Source: Betaproteobacteria bacterium
GTDB taxonomy: Bacteria > Pseudomonadota > Gammaproteobacteria > Burkholderiales > Rhodocyclaceae
Assembly (NCBI GenBank): GCA_016709965.1
Contig: JADJLT010000001.1
Coordinates: forward strand, 1,323,001-1,387,000
Reading direction: 5' to 3'
DNA length: 64,000 nucleotides
In this document: piece after piece, positions 26,528-37,168 of the stretch
Position numbering within the stretch: the stretch's first letter is position 1
Layout of the letters: each line of letters begins with the position of its first letter
Notes under the pieces: generated by a model
What the model was told of the DNA's origin: nothing
Database searches by the model: none
The model's input: only the letters and a program-made list of their open reading frames with translations
Made by a program: the position numbers and the translations under genes

Positions 26528-27703
26528 ATGGCCAAACCTTCATTCACCTGGGAAGACCCCTTCCTCCTTGACAGCCAGTTGGCCGCCGACGAGCGCCAGG
26601 TGCGCAATGCCGCCCGTGACTTCGCCCAGAAGTCACTGAAGCCACGCATTCGCGATGCTTTCCGCAATGAAACGACCGACCCGGCCATCTACCGCGAAAT
26701 GGGTGAGATGGGCCTACTCGGAGCAACGCTGCCGCCACAGTACGGCGGGGCCGGGCTGAATTATGTTTCCTACGGGCTGATTGCCCGCGAAGTCGAGTAC
26801 GTTGATTCAGCCTACCGCACGCTGTTGAGTGTGCAATCCTCGCTGACCATGGTGCCGATTTATGAATTCGGCACGGAAGAGCAGAAGCAAAAATACCTGC
26901 CCAAGCTAGGCAAGGGCGAGCTAATCGGCTGTTTTGGCCTGACCGAGCCGGATTCCGGCTCTGACCCGTCCAGCGCCACCACTTGCGCCCGCGCCGTGCC
27001 CGGCGGCTGGCAAATTTCCGGCCGCAAGACGTGGATCACCAATTCGCCGATTGCCGATATTTTCATCGTCTGGGCCAAGGATGACGAGGGCGCCTTGCGC
27101 GGATTCATTCTCGAAAAAGGCATGGTCGGGCTGTCGGCACCGGTCATTCAGGGCAAGGTCAGCCTGCGTGCCTCGATTACCGGCGACATCGTCATGGATG
27201 AGGTTTTCGTGCCGAGCGAAAACATGCTCCCCAAGGTCAGCGGCCTGAAGGGCCCGTTTACCTGCCTGAACTCTGCCCGCTACGGTATTTCGTGGGGCGC
27301 GCTTGGCGCAGCCGAAAGCTGCTGGCACACGGCGCGGCAATACACGCTGGACCGCCAGCAATTCGGCCGGCCACTGGCCGCCACCCAGCTCATCCAGAAA
27401 AAGCTGGTCGACATGCAGACCGAAATTGCCCTCGGTATTCAGGGTGCGCTGCGCCTCGGCCGCATGATGGACGATGGCAGCGCGACGCCGGAACTGGTCT
27501 CGCTGATGAAGCGCAACAGCACCGGCAAGGCCCTCGACATCGCCCGCAATGCCCGCGACATGCTGGGCGGCAACGGCATTTCTGACGAATTCGGGGTCAT
27601 TCGCCACATGGTCAATCTGGAATCGGTCACCACCTACGAAGGCACGCATGACGTCCATGCGCTGATCCTCGGGCGTGCGATTACCGGGATTGGTGCGTTT
27701 TGA
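26528..27703 (+). CDS. gcdH: Acyl-CoA dehydrogenase, glutaryl-CoA dehydrogenase type
   Basis: 391 residues. The motifs fit GcdH: FGLTEPDSGSDP, GRKTWITNSPIADIFIVWAK, the flavin-contact LGGNGISDEF and the catalytic Glu371 in TYEGTHDVHALILGRA. It converts glutaryl-CoA to crotonyl-CoA in lysine, tryptophan and benzoate breakdown, passing electrons to ETF. It stands between proA and a convergent MFS gene and overlaps that gene's end by 23 bases. Related dehydrogenases act on other acyl-CoAs, but this motif set is specific. Confidence 0.88.
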   Translation: MAKPSFTWEDPFLLDSQLAADERQVRNAARDFAQKSLKPRIRDAFRNETTDPAIYREMGEMGLLGATLPPQYGGAGLNYVSYGLIAREVEYVDSAYRTLLSVQSSLTMVPIYEFGTEEQKQKYLPKLGKGELIGCFGLTEPDSGSDPSSATTCARAVPGGWQISGRKTWITNSPIADIFIVWAKDDEGALRGFILEKGMVGLSAPVIQGKVSLRASITGDIVMDEVFVPSENMLPKVSGLKGPFTCLNSARYGISWGALGAAESCWHTARQYTLDRQQFGRPLAATQLIQKKLVDMQTEIALGIQGALRLGRMMDDGSATPELVSLMKRNSTGKALDIARNARDMLGGNGISDEFGVIRHMVNLESVTTYEGTHDVHALILGRAITGIGAF

Positions 27704-28871
27704 TTTTTGCCCATTTTTTCGCGTCGACCGCAGCAAACACTGCGGCGCCGAGCAATAGCAAGGCAGGCAGCACAAACTGACTGCCTTGCCAGTCGGCGAG
27801 TGCGTTTGACACGAAAGCAATCCGGGCAAAGCTGGAAATGGCGGTCACGGCAAAGAAACTGCCCATGACTCGCCCTTCCGCACCGCGGGTTCCGGCCACG
27901 GCAGCCTGTTCCATCAGCCCGGCAAAGGCCATGGCCCAACCGGCGCCGCAGAGCATCTGGAGCACAATCAGTCCGCTCAGGCTACCGGCGCTCGCTGCCA
28001 GATAGCTGCACACAGCCACCACCAGCATGCCAGCCGCTGCCACCGGCAGCGCGCCAAAATGCTTCACCACCGCGCCAACCGCCACCAGGCAGGCAAAGAA
28101 ACCAACCCACAGCAAGGGCATCAGCCAGGGCAGACTTTCCTTGGCCGCATGCAGTTGATAGAGCGGCGCAGCATTGGCGAAGGCATGCAGCTGAAAGCCG
28201 AAACCTGCCACGCCCAGCACAATGAACAGCGGCAGACAGGCGTTGAAGGGGGCCGGCTGCGGCGCCTCCGCTTCCTCGGCCGGCAGTTCCCTGCCCATGA
28301 CACGCAGCAGGACCAGCACAGCCATCAGCAGCGCCAATGCCGAGATCGCGAACGGCCACCGGGGATCGGCACTACGCAGCCACAGCCCGAGGAATGGCGA
28401 TAGCGCCATGGCCAAGCCCATCCCGGCCATATACCAGATCACTAACCCCCGCTGCTGCGCCGCTCTGGCCCGTTTGGCCAGTAGCACCAGGGTTGGCGCA
28501 CGGACCACCGAGGCCGACACCAGCCAGACCAGCAGGACAAGCACCAGCAACGCCGCAGACACCCCGGCGGCCAGCGGCAAGGCCATGAAGGCCAGCGCCG
28601 AAACCGTGGTCAGCACGAGCAGCAGGCGGGCCAGACGATGGAAGACATCGCGCATGCGGTCGGCCATGGCACCAAAGGCAATATCCATGACCGCAAAGAT
28701 GAGCTGATCGACCATCAGAATGAGCGGCAACCAGCTCGCCGCAATGCCGGCTTTCGCCAACAGATTCGGCAGCATCAATGCGTAGGCCGTCCAGCCCAGG
28801 GTAAAGACAAACTGAACGACCGCCAGTTGCAGACCGCCGCTTGCCTTCCCGTCATTTCCCATAGGCGCCAT
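27681..28871 (-). CDS. Major facilitator superfamily transporter
   Basis: 396 residues from the ATG at 28871 (MAPMGNDGKASGG); the open frame runs on to 29306 only because it overlaps ogt on the other strand. Twelve hydrophobic segments can be traced, with a loop 2-3 motif FGAMADRMRD matching the MFS signature. The substrate is not predictable. The C-terminal tail AAVDAKKWAKIKTHQSR is encoded by sequence resembling the dispersed repeat, and the last 23 bases overlap gcdH. Confidence 0.8.
   Translation of the reverse strand: MAPMGNDGKASGGLQLAVVQFVFTLGWTAYALMLPNLLAKAGIAASWLPLILMVDQLIFAVMDIAFGAMADRMRDVFHRLARLLLVLTTVSALAFMALPLAAGVSAALLVLVLLVWLVSASVVRAPTLVLLAKRARAAQQRGLVIWYMAGMGLAMALSPFLGLWLRSADPRWPFAISALALLMAVLVLLRVMGRELPAEEAEAPQPAPFNACLPLFIVLGVAGFGFQLHAFANAAPLYQLHAAKESLPWLMPLLWVGFFACLVAVGAVVKHFGALPVAAAGMLVVAVCSYLAASAGSLSGLIVLQMLCGAGWAMAFAGLMEQAAVAGTRGAEGRVMGSFFAVTAISSFARIAFVSNALADWQGSQFVLPALLLLGAAVFAAVDAKKWAKIKTHQSR
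27714..27733 (-). repeat. Degenerate copy of the dispersed repeat (copy 5)
   Basis: A T-run followed by CGCGTCGACCGCAG on the plus strand, differing from the core at about three positions. It lies inside the last codons of the MFS gene, with CTGCGG in the sense of that gene. Confidence 0.4.
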
Positions 28872-28937
28872 TCCCGTCCCCGCTTCATCGTGCTGTCGTC
28901 CGCATGATAATCTAGGCGTCCTAGTGAGAGGATCGTC

Positions 28938-29429
28938 ATGACCGCCCATTCCTACCAAGCCATTGTCACCGCCCCCGGCTTTTCGCTGGGCGTGCAATGT
29001 ACGGACGATGAAATCACCGGGATCGATTTCCTCGAACCGCGGCCGGAACTGGCACCAAACACGCCGCTGGCGGCCGAAGCTGTACGCCAGCTCAAGGCAT
29101 ACATCGCTGATCCAGGTTTCACCTTCGGCCTGCCGCTGCGCCCGGCCGGCACCACTTTCCAGCGCCGCGTCTGGGAACAGATTTCCGCCATACCCAGCGG
29201 CCAGACCCACACCTACGGTCAACTGGCAAAAAGCCTCAAAAACGCACCCCGCGCTGTCGGCCAGGCCTGTGGCTCGAATCCGTATCCGATCGTTGTGCCT
29301 TGCCACCGCGTCGTTGCCACCGGCGGTGGCCTCGGCGGCTTTGCCCGCGAACGCGGCGGCTTCCTGCTCGATGTGAAGCGCTGGTTACTGACGCATGAAA
29401 ATAGCGAACTTGCCCGCAAACACGGCTGA
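28938..29429 (+). CDS. ogt: Methylated-DNA-protein-cysteine methyltransferase
   Basis: 163 residues. The active-site motif is VVPCHRVV with acceptor Cys122, and the helix-turn-helix part is TYGQLAKSLKNAPRAVGQACGSNP. The protein takes the methyl group from O6-methylguanine in a suicide reaction. It has a GAGAGGAT ribosome-binding site. Its last 35 bases overlap the start of xerD, so the two are co-transcribed. Confidence 0.92.
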   Translation: MTAHSYQAIVTAPGFSLGVQCTDDEITGIDFLEPRPELAPNTPLAAEAVRQLKAYIADPGFTFGLPLRPAGTTFQRRVWEQISAIPSGQTHTYGQLAKSLKNAPRAVGQACGSNPYPIVVPCHRVVATGGGLGGFARERGGFLLDVKRWLLTHENSELARKHG

Positions 29430-30315
29430 TCTTGCCGAGATCGACAATTTCTGTGATGCCCTGTGGCTGGAAGACGGTCTGGCCAAGGCGACGCTGGACA
29501 GTTACCGCTCCGACCTCGGCCGGCTCGGCCTGTGGCTGGCTGAAAATGCGCACGAGCCCCTGCTCGATATTCGCGAAACGACGCTGACTGCCTTCATCGC
29601 CCACCTCGCAAAGCACACCCGCGCCACCTCGCAGGCCCGTTACCTGTCCACCTTGCGCCGCTTCTACCGCTGGCAAGTCGGCCGCGGCCGTATCGTGACC
29701 GACCCGACGCTGAAGCTGGCCAACCCCAGCCGCCCGTCACGCCTGCCCAAGGTGATGTCAGAAAAACAGGTCGAAGCCCTGCTTGACGCGCCCGACCTTG
29801 ACGCTCCGCTCGGCATGCGCGACCGCGCCATGCTGGAAACGATCTACGCCACCGGGCTGCGCGTCTCCGAGCTAGTCAATCTCAAGCTGCACGAAGTCAG
29901 CCTCGCTGACGGCGTGCTGCGCGCCCTTGGCAAGGGCAGCAAGGAGCGCCTGGTGCCGCTCGGCCAACTGGCCATCGACTGGATACAGCGCTACCTCAAC
30001 CAATCCCGGCCGGAAATCCTCAAGGGACAACAGAGCGACGACCTGTTCGTCACCGCCCGCGGCAGTGCCATGACCCGGCAGGCCTTCTGGCAACTGATCA
30101 AACGCTACGCGCTGATCGCCGGCATCGCCCCGGAAAAGCTGTCACCGCATGTCCTGCGCCACGCCTTCGCCACCCACCTGCTCAACCACGGCGCCGACCT
30201 GCGCGTCGTGCAGTTGCTGCTCGGCCACGCCGATATTTCGACGACGCAAATCTACACGCACGTCGCGCGGGAACGCCTGAAAACGCTGCACGCAGTGCAT
30301 CACCCGCGCGGCTGA
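29395..30315 (+). CDS. xerD: Site-specific tyrosine recombinase XerD
   Basis: 306 residues. The catalytic set is complete: R156 (TGLRVSEL), K180, H252 and R255 (HVLRHAFATHLL), H278 (LGHADIS) and Y287. The N-terminal SAM-like core-binding domain covers about 15-100. With XerC it resolves chromosome dimers at dif. The start overlaps ogt. Confidence 0.93.
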   Translation: MKIANLPANTADLAEIDNFCDALWLEDGLAKATLDSYRSDLGRLGLWLAENAHEPLLDIRETTLTAFIAHLAKHTRATSQARYLSTLRRFYRWQVGRGRIVTDPTLKLANPSRPSRLPKVMSEKQVEALLDAPDLDAPLGMRDRAMLETIYATGLRVSELVNLKLHEVSLADGVLRALGKGSKERLVPLGQLAIDWIQRYLNQSRPEILKGQQSDDLFVTARGSAMTRQAFWQLIKRYALIAGIAPEKLSPHVLRHAFATHLLNHGADLRVVQLLLGHADISTTQIYTHVARERLKTLHAVHHPRG

Positions 30316-30405
30316 ACCACCTCATTTCCAGGATCATGCACCAGCGTCTATCATTGGATAGCGCATTTGACGCCCTGCCCGCTTCAATGAAAGGATCTCT
30401 CAATC

Positions 30406-30612
30406 ATGAACAGCTCACTGCTATTGCTGGGTCGCAGCAGCGGCTTGCTCGGACTCGCCCTCTGTCTGATCAGCGGCATCACACGCCTGGCGGGGGTACA
30501 CTGGCTGGCCGGCTTCGAGACGCTCACGATACTTCAGGCCGGCATCGGCGGTATGGTTCTCGGCTGTTTCTGCCTGCTCCTGGTCCTGACCCAAAATGGC
30601 GGCAATACTTAG
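30406..30612 (+). CDS. Small two-helix membrane protein, function unknown
   Basis: 68 residues with an AAAGGA ribosome-binding site. Two hydrophobic segments (about 13-33 and 42-62) are separated by a short loop with HWLAGFETL. It may be a small inner-membrane protein. It lies in the spacer between xerD and the broken ybaK gene. Confidence 0.6.
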   Translation: MNSSLLLLGRSSGLLGLALCLISGITRLAGVHWLAGFETLTILQAGIGGMVLGCFCLLLVLTQNGGNT

Positions 30613-30663
30613 GCGCCACCATCGTTGAAATTTTGCTCAAATTAATTAACCGGCATTTGAACC

Positions 30664-31155
30664 ATGACCAAACCCGACCACGCCCCGGAAACCCAGGCCA
30701 CCAAGTTCCTCAAAGCGAATAAGGTGCCATTCTCAACCCACTTGTACGACTACGAGGAGCACGGTGGCACCAAGGTCTCGGCGCGCGAACTGAATGTCGA
30801 CGAGCATGCCGTCGTAAAAACGCTCATATTTGAAGATGAAAACGCCAAGCCGTTGATCGTGCTGATGCACGGTGACTGCAAGGTATCAACCAAGGAACTG
30901 GCACGGCAGATCGGCTGCAAGTAGGTCGAACCGTGCAAGCCGGAAGTCGCCAACCGCCACACCGGTTTTCTGGTCGGCGGTACCAGCCCCTTTGGCACCA
31001 AGAAGGCGATGCCGGTGAATATCGAGAAGACCATCCTCGATTTGCCGCTGATCTACATCAACGGCGGGCGGCGCGGCTTTCTGGTCGGGGTGCATCCGCA
31101 CGACATCCTGCGTACCTTGCAGCCCAAAGTGGTCGAAGCTGCGCTGAAGGCTTGA
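30664..31155 (+). pseudogene. ybaK: Cys-tRNA(Pro) deacylase YbaK, interrupted by an in-frame amber codon
   Basis: The full frame of 163 sense codons runs from 30664 to TGA at 31153-31155, but codon 87 is TAG (30922-30924). Homology continues in the same frame straight after it: VEPCKPEVANRHTGFLVGGTSPFGTKKAMP, then GGRRGFLVGVHP. The N-terminal half has the usual KFLKANKVPF start and the catalytic Lys region GDCKVSTKELARQIGCK. YbaK hydrolyses mischarged Cys-tRNA-Pro. The TAG falls where Ser or Thr would fit, so a single base change explains it. Either the gene is recently inactivated, the base is a sequencing error, or a suppressor tRNA reads it. Confidence 0.85.
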
Positions 31156-31181
31156 TGCTGCAACGGCAGCAGGCTCTGCCA

Positions 31182-31217
31182 CGGTCAACCGGAAAAAACA
31201 GCCTAAATTGAAATTTT
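31182..31217 (+). repeat. Dispersed repeat, copy 6 (long form)
   Basis: CGGTCAACCGG, A-run, CAGCC, then TAAATTGAAATTTT. With copies 7 and 8 it defines the long form of the repeat. It lies 26 bases after the ybaK stop and between that gene and convergent folB. Confidence 0.8.
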
Positions 31218-31255
31218 CCATCCCTCTCCTGCTCACGCGGTGAGGCGGTCAATGG

Positions 31256-31606
31256 CTAGAGCGAACGTTCGATGATGACGCCAACGCGCTTGACGCCGGG
31301 CATCATGCCCAGCTTGGCGACGGAAACGCGCACCCAATGGACGGCGAAGGTTTCCAGCACGTAAGTCGCCACATGCTCGGCCAGTGCTTCCAGCAAATTG
31401 AAATGCACCGCGGCCAGATCGGCCCGCAGGCGGTCCACCACCACGGCGTAATCAACCGTGTCGCGAATATCATCGCTGGCCCCGGCCGAGGTGGTCGACA
31501 CGCCGATCTGCAGTGAGATCTCGACCGTCTGCGGCATGGCCTTTTCGCGCGGATAGATACCTATCCAGGTTTCGGCGCGCAGTTCTTCGATGAAAATGAT
31601 GTCCAT
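31256..31606 (-). CDS. folB: Dihydroneopterin aldolase
   Basis: 116 residues, normal for FolB. It starts MDIIFIEELRAETWIGIYPREK; the glutamate in EALAEHVA and the lysine in VAKLGMMPGVKRVGV are in the expected places. It cleaves dihydroneopterin in folate synthesis. It is divergent from plsY. A CGGTCGACCGCAG stretch (31611-31623), close to the dispersed-repeat core, lies directly before the start codon. Confidence 0.92.
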   Translation of the reverse strand: MDIIFIEELRAETWIGIYPREKAMPQTVEISLQIGVSTTSAGASDDIRDTVDYAVVVDRLRADLAAVHFNLLEALAEHVATYVLETFAVHWVRVSVAKLGMMPGVKRVGVIIERSL

Positions 31607-31681
31607 AGGGCGGTCGACCGCAGCGGCGGTGTAAAATTTGCCGCGATTGTACCTCAGCGACCAAAGTCACCTAAGCGACCC

Positions 31682-32278
31682 ATGCAAATAGCCCTCGTCC
31701 TCGTTGCCGCCTACCTGCTCGGCTCCGTTCCCTTTGCCATGATTTCCTCGAAGCTCTTCGGCCTGGCCGATCCGCGCACCTACGGTTCGGGCAATCCGGG
31801 TGCCACCAACGTGCTGCGCAGCGGCAACAAGAAGGCCGCGCTGTTCACGCTGTTCGGCGATGCGCTGAAAGGCTGGGTAGCCGTCTTCATTGCCCAGCAG
31901 ATGGGTTTCAGCAACAGCGTCATCGGTCTTGTCGCGCTGGCTGTTTTCCTCGGCCACCTCTACCCGATTTTTCTCAAGTTCAAAGGGGGAAAGGGCGTGG
32001 CGACTGCCGCCGGCGTGCTGATCGCCCTCGACCCCCTGCTCGGACTGGCCGTGGGCTGCACCTGGCTGCTAATCGCCTTCGCCTTTCGTTATTCCTCACT
32101 GGCCGCCGTCGTCGCCGCCGCCATGGCACCGGTCATCTCCGTGCTGATGCACGGTGGCAACAGCCAGACCGTGGTCGTAGGCATTCTCGGCATGGCCCTG
32201 ATCGGCAAGCATTGGCAGAACATCCAGCGCTTGATGGCGGGGCAGGAATCGAAGATCGGCAGCAAGAAAAAGGGCTGA
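31682..32278 (+). CDS. plsY: Glycerol-3-phosphate acyltransferase PlsY
   Basis: 198 residues, multi-spanning. The three family motifs are present: GSVPFA and SGNPGATNVLR near the start, KFKGGKGVATAAG in the middle, and HWQNIQRLM near the end. It uses acyl-phosphate to acylate glycerol-3-phosphate, the first step of phospholipid synthesis. It is divergent from folB, a common arrangement, and convergent with katG. Confidence 0.94.
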   Translation: MQIALVLVAAYLLGSVPFAMISSKLFGLADPRTYGSGNPGATNVLRSGNKKAALFTLFGDALKGWVAVFIAQQMGFSNSVIGLVALAVFLGHLYPIFLKFKGGKGVATAAGVLIALDPLLGLAVGCTWLLIAFAFRYSSLAAVVAAAMAPVISVLMHGGNSQTVVVGILGMALIGKHWQNIQRLMAGQESKIGSKKKG

Positions 32279-32335
32279 GCAAATGTTCAGCCCAATCACG
32301 CCGGGCACGAAAACTACCCGGCCTCGGTTCAGTAC

Positions 32336-34531
<2,196 letters not shown>

Positions 34532-34547
34532 GACTCTCTCCTCTAGT

Positions 34548-34562
34548 TGTTAATGATTATCT
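34548..34562 (-). promoter_or_regulatory. Fur-like box upstream of katG
   Basis: TGTTAATGATTATCT matches 12 of the 14 fixed positions of the 7-1-7 Fur consensus TGATAATNATTATCA. It lies 17-31 bases before the katG start, close to the ribosome-binding site. Fur-family control of katG is known in several bacteria; here it is inferred from the site alone. Confidence 0.5.
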
Positions 34563-34773
34563 ACATGGTCCAGTTTAGGAGTCGGCGATTAAACAATCCA
34601 ATAGCATTTGGTAATCTGCCCCATAGCAGGGACTGACGGACTCACAAGCCCGCCAATGGGCGCGGGAGCGATGCGGCCGGCGCCAAAATACCTGGCATCT
34701 CCCGCTGACTGATGAACCAAAGTGGCGCTCACCAATCAAATGGTTCCTCCGCTTTCAAACACAAGGAAATTTA

Positions 34774-35274
34774 ATGACCCAAACCGTCACCCTCGGCGGC
34801 AACGCCATCAACATTGCCGGCGCCTTCCCGAAAAAGGGCGATAGCGCCCCTGCCCTGTCGCTGGTTGCCAAGGATTTGTCCGACGTCACGCTGGCCAGCT
34901 TTGCCGGCAAGCGCAAAATCCTGAATATTTTTCCAAGCATCGATACACCGACCTGCGCCACGTCCGTCCGCCAGTTCAATGCCAAGGCCAATGCCCTGCC
35001 CAACACCGTCATCCTCTGCATCTCGGCCGACCTGCCCTTCGCCCAGAATCGCTTCTGCGGCGCCGAAGGCTTGGACAATGTCGTGACGCTGTCCACCATG
35101 CGCGGCCATGAGTTTCTCGAAGCCTACGGCGTCGCCATCACCAGCGGCCCGCTGGCTGGCGTCGCTGCCCGTGCCGTCGTCGTGCTCGATGAGAACGACA
35201 AGGTCATCCACAGCGAACTGGTCAGCGAAATCAAGTCCGAGCCGGATTACGCGGCAGCACTGGCCGCCCTCTGA
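34774..35274 (+). CDS. tpx: Thiol peroxidase, Tpx-type peroxiredoxin
   Basis: 166 residues. Peroxidatic Cys61 lies in DTPTCATSVR and resolving Cys95 in NRFCGAEGL, the spacing of atypical 2-Cys Tpx. It reduces lipid and hydrogen peroxides using thioredoxin. It has an AAGGAAA ribosome-binding site. It heads a small unit with a cupin protein and a 39-residue cysteine-rich protein. Confidence 0.93.
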   Translation: MTQTVTLGGNAINIAGAFPKKGDSAPALSLVAKDLSDVTLASFAGKRKILNIFPSIDTPTCATSVRQFNAKANALPNTVILCISADLPFAQNRFCGAEGLDNVVTLSTMRGHEFLEAYGVAITSGPLAGVAARAVVVLDENDKVIHSELVSEIKSEPDYAAALAAL

Positions 35275-35283
35275 GGTGAAATC

Positions 35284-35562
35284 ATGCCTTCAAGCACTTT
35301 CGATGAATTCAAAGCCCATGCCCTAGCTGACGGTTTCGACGAGGTGCTTGAACGCAGTTGGCCGGCTGATGCCGTGCTCGACACGCACACTCACCCGTTC
35401 GCCCTGAAAGCACGGGTGGTGCGTGGCGAAATGTGGCTGACCATTGCCGACCAGACCCGGCATCTACGCCCCAGGGACGACTTCGCGCTCGAATGCGAGG
35501 TAGCGCACGCTGAACGTTACGGCACCGAGGGCGCCACCTACTGGGTGGCACGACGCAACTAG
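35284..35562 (+). CDS. Small single-domain cupin protein
   Basis: 92 residues with GAGGTG before the ATG, nine bases after tpx. The HTHPF and RVVRGEMWLTIAD segments followed by HLRPRDDF and VAHAERYG fit a minimal cupin barrel with histidine metal ligands. No enzymatic activity can be assigned. Its place after tpx suggests a link with peroxide or metal handling (inference). Confidence 0.65.
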   Translation: MPSSTFDEFKAHALADGFDEVLERSWPADAVLDTHTHPFALKARVVRGEMWLTIADQTRHLRPRDDFALECEVAHAERYGTEGATYWVARRN

Positions 35563-35574
35563 GGAAGGACGGCG

Positions 35575-35694
35575 ATGGCCAGCAAATGCTGCAAGAGCAA
35601 GCCGCCCTGCAAGGACTGCCCGAAGCGCAAGAAACAGAAATCTAAGATTGAGGCGGGTTGCTGCGGTCAACCGGAAAAAAACAGCCAAAATTGA
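35575..35694 (+). CDS. 39-residue Cys/Lys-rich protein ending in the dispersed repeat
   Basis: An ATG at 35575 with AGGGAAGGA upstream starts MASKCCKSKPPCKDCPKRKK. The frame closes at TGA 35692-35694. The five N-terminal cysteines with basic spacing resemble small CCxxKPxCKxCP proteins of Proteobacteria that may bind metal. The last twelve residues, GCCGQPEKNSQN, come from copy 7 of the dispersed repeat, which adds another Cys pair and supplies the stop codon. It is probably co-transcribed with tpx and the cupin gene. Confidence 0.6.
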   Translation: MASKCCKSKPPCKDCPKRKKQKSKIEAGCCGQPEKNSQN

Positions 35695-35700
35695 AATTTT
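35661..35700 (+). repeat. Dispersed repeat, copy 7 (best-preserved long form)
   Basis: CTGCGGTCAACCGG, seven A, CAGCC, AAAATTGAAATTTT. It overlaps the end of the 39-residue gene and abuts the tsaD stop codon. It is nearly identical to copy 6 over 36 bases. Confidence 0.85.
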
Positions 35701-36735
35701 CTATGCTGGCTTCACGGCCGACATCTCCATCAGCGGCCAGCGCGGCTGAATGGAAAAAGCGCCCGCTTCCTTGGCCGGCGTGCCGGCCTGAAGACGCAGG
35801 CAACCAGCCAACGCAATCATCGCGCCGTTATCGGTACAGAATTCCAGTTCCGGGTAGTAAACCCGGATTTTCTTGCGCCTGGCTTCATCGTCCAGCGTCG
35901 CCCGCAATTGCTTGTTGGCACCAACGCCGCCCGCCACCACCAGTTGTTTCAGCCCGTTCTGCTTCATCGCCTTCAGCGATTTCTTGACCAGCACCTCGAC
36001 AATGGCCTCCTGAAAAGCCCGCGCTGCATCGGCCTTGAAGGTGTCGCTCATGTCGTCGGCGTGCTCGCGAACCAGTGTTAGCACCGCCGTCTTCAAACCG
36101 GAAAAGCTGAAACTCAGATCGCCGGAATGCAGCATCGGCCGCGGCAACGCATAAACCCCCGGCGTTCCCTGTTCGGCCAGCTTCGACAACAAGGCGCCGC
36201 CCGGATAAGGCAAGCCGAGCAGCTTGGCGCTCTTGTCGAAAGCCTCACCCGCTGCATCATCCAGCGTCTCACCGAGCAATTCGTACTCGCCCACCGCAGT
36301 CACACGCATCAACTGCGTGTGCCCACCGGAGACCAGCAAGGCGACGAACGGGAAGGTCGGCGGCGTGCTCGACAACAGCGGTGACAACAAATGACCTTCA
36401 AGGTGATGCACCGGAATCGTCGGCTTGTCGATAGCCACAGCCAGCGCCTCGGCAAAAGCGCAACCGACCAGCAGCGCGCCGGCCAGACCGGGGCCACGTG
36501 TGTAGGCCACGGCATCCACATCATCCAGCGAGCGATTGCCCTGGGCCAATGCCTCGCGCAGCAAGGGCACGACGCGCCGGATGTGGTCACGCGAAGCGAG
36601 CTCCGGCACCACGCCGCCGTACTCGGCATGCATCGCCACCTGTGAATGCAAAGTGTGCGACAACAGCCCGGCGGCACTGTCATAGAGCGCGATGCCGGTT
36701 TCGTCGCAGGAAGATTCGATACCAAGGACTAACAT
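35701..36735 (-). CDS. tsaD: tRNA threonylcarbamoyladenosine transferase TsaD
   Basis: 344 residues from the ATG at 36735 (MLVLGIESSCDETG); the frame runs 30 codons further upstream without support. Metal-binding histidines are in HHLEGHLLSPLL, and the ASKH-type nucleotide site includes VSGGHTQLM and VVAGGVGANKQLR. It completes the t6A modification at position 37 of ANN-decoding tRNAs, which includes the Ile tRNAs. It is divergent from rpsU, the same order as in E. coli. Confidence 0.95.
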   Translation of the reverse strand: MLVLGIESSCDETGIALYDSAAGLLSHTLHSQVAMHAEYGGVVPELASRDHIRRVVPLLREALAQGNRSLDDVDAVAYTRGPGLAGALLVGCAFAEALAVAIDKPTIPVHHLEGHLLSPLLSSTPPTFPFVALLVSGGHTQLMRVTAVGEYELLGETLDDAAGEAFDKSAKLLGLPYPGGALLSKLAEQGTPGVYALPRPMLHSGDLSFSFSGLKTAVLTLVREHADDMSDTFKADAARAFQEAIVEVLVKKSLKAMKQNGLKQLVVAGGVGANKQLRATLDDEARRKKIRVYYPELEFCTDNGAMIALAGCLRLQAGTPAKEAGAFSIQPRWPLMEMSAVKPA

Positions 36736-36753
36736 GGGGCCGCATTTTAACAC

Positions 36754-36783
36754 TTGGAGCGACAAGGTTTTTTCGCATATACT
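36754..36783 (+). promoter_or_regulatory. Candidate promoter of the rpsU-yqeY-dnaG-rpoD cluster
   Basis: TTGGAG (36754-36759) and TATACT (36778-36783), 18 bases apart, match a sigma-70 promoter moderately. A small hairpin (TCCGC/GCGGA, 36793-36808) follows in the leader. Confidence 0.45.
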
Positions 36784-36873
36784 GTTTGGCTGTCCGCAAA
36801 CTAGCGGAAACAATTTTGCGCGCACTGCCTTTCACTTGACCTGGCAGGCGCCTAACGGAAGGGGGTGATTTAT

Positions 36874-37086
36874 ATGCCAAACGTTCGTGTCAAGGAAAAT
36901 GAGCCGTTCGAAGTTGCTATCCGCCGCTTCAAGCGCACGGTCGAAAAGACTGGTCTGCTGACCGAGCTGCGCGCCCGTGAGTTTTACGAAAAGCCCACCG
37001 CCGAGCGCAAGCGTAAGGCTGCCGCTGCTGTCAAACGCCAGCACAAGCGCCTCCGTAGCCTGACCCTGCCGCCGAAACTTTTCTAA
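36874..37086 (+). CDS. rpsU: Small ribosomal subunit protein bS21
   Basis: 70 residues, starting MPNVRVKENEPFEVAIRRFKR and ending in a basic tail, as in all S21 proteins. A GGAAGGGGGTG ribosome-binding site is very strong. S21 acts in initiation on the 30S subunit. It is first gene of the macromolecular-synthesis cluster. Confidence 0.96.
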   Translation: MPNVRVKENEPFEVAIRRFKRTVEKTGLLTELRAREFYEKPTAERKRKAAAAVKRQHKRLRSLTLPPKLF

Positions 37087-37111
37087 TCAGAAAATTTTCG
37101 CCGCACAAAAG

Positions 37112-37143
37112 AGCCGCCAGCCTCAACAGCCGGCGGCTTTTTT
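37112..37143 (+). terminator. Terminator/attenuator after rpsU
   Basis: AGCCGCC (37112-37118) pairs with GGCGGCT (37132-37138), followed by a T-run. In the E. coli cluster a partial terminator between rpsU and dnaG lowers primase expression; this hairpin is well placed to do the same. Confidence 0.75.
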
Positions 37144-37168
37144 CTTTGAATTTCCGAAAAGAAAAACC

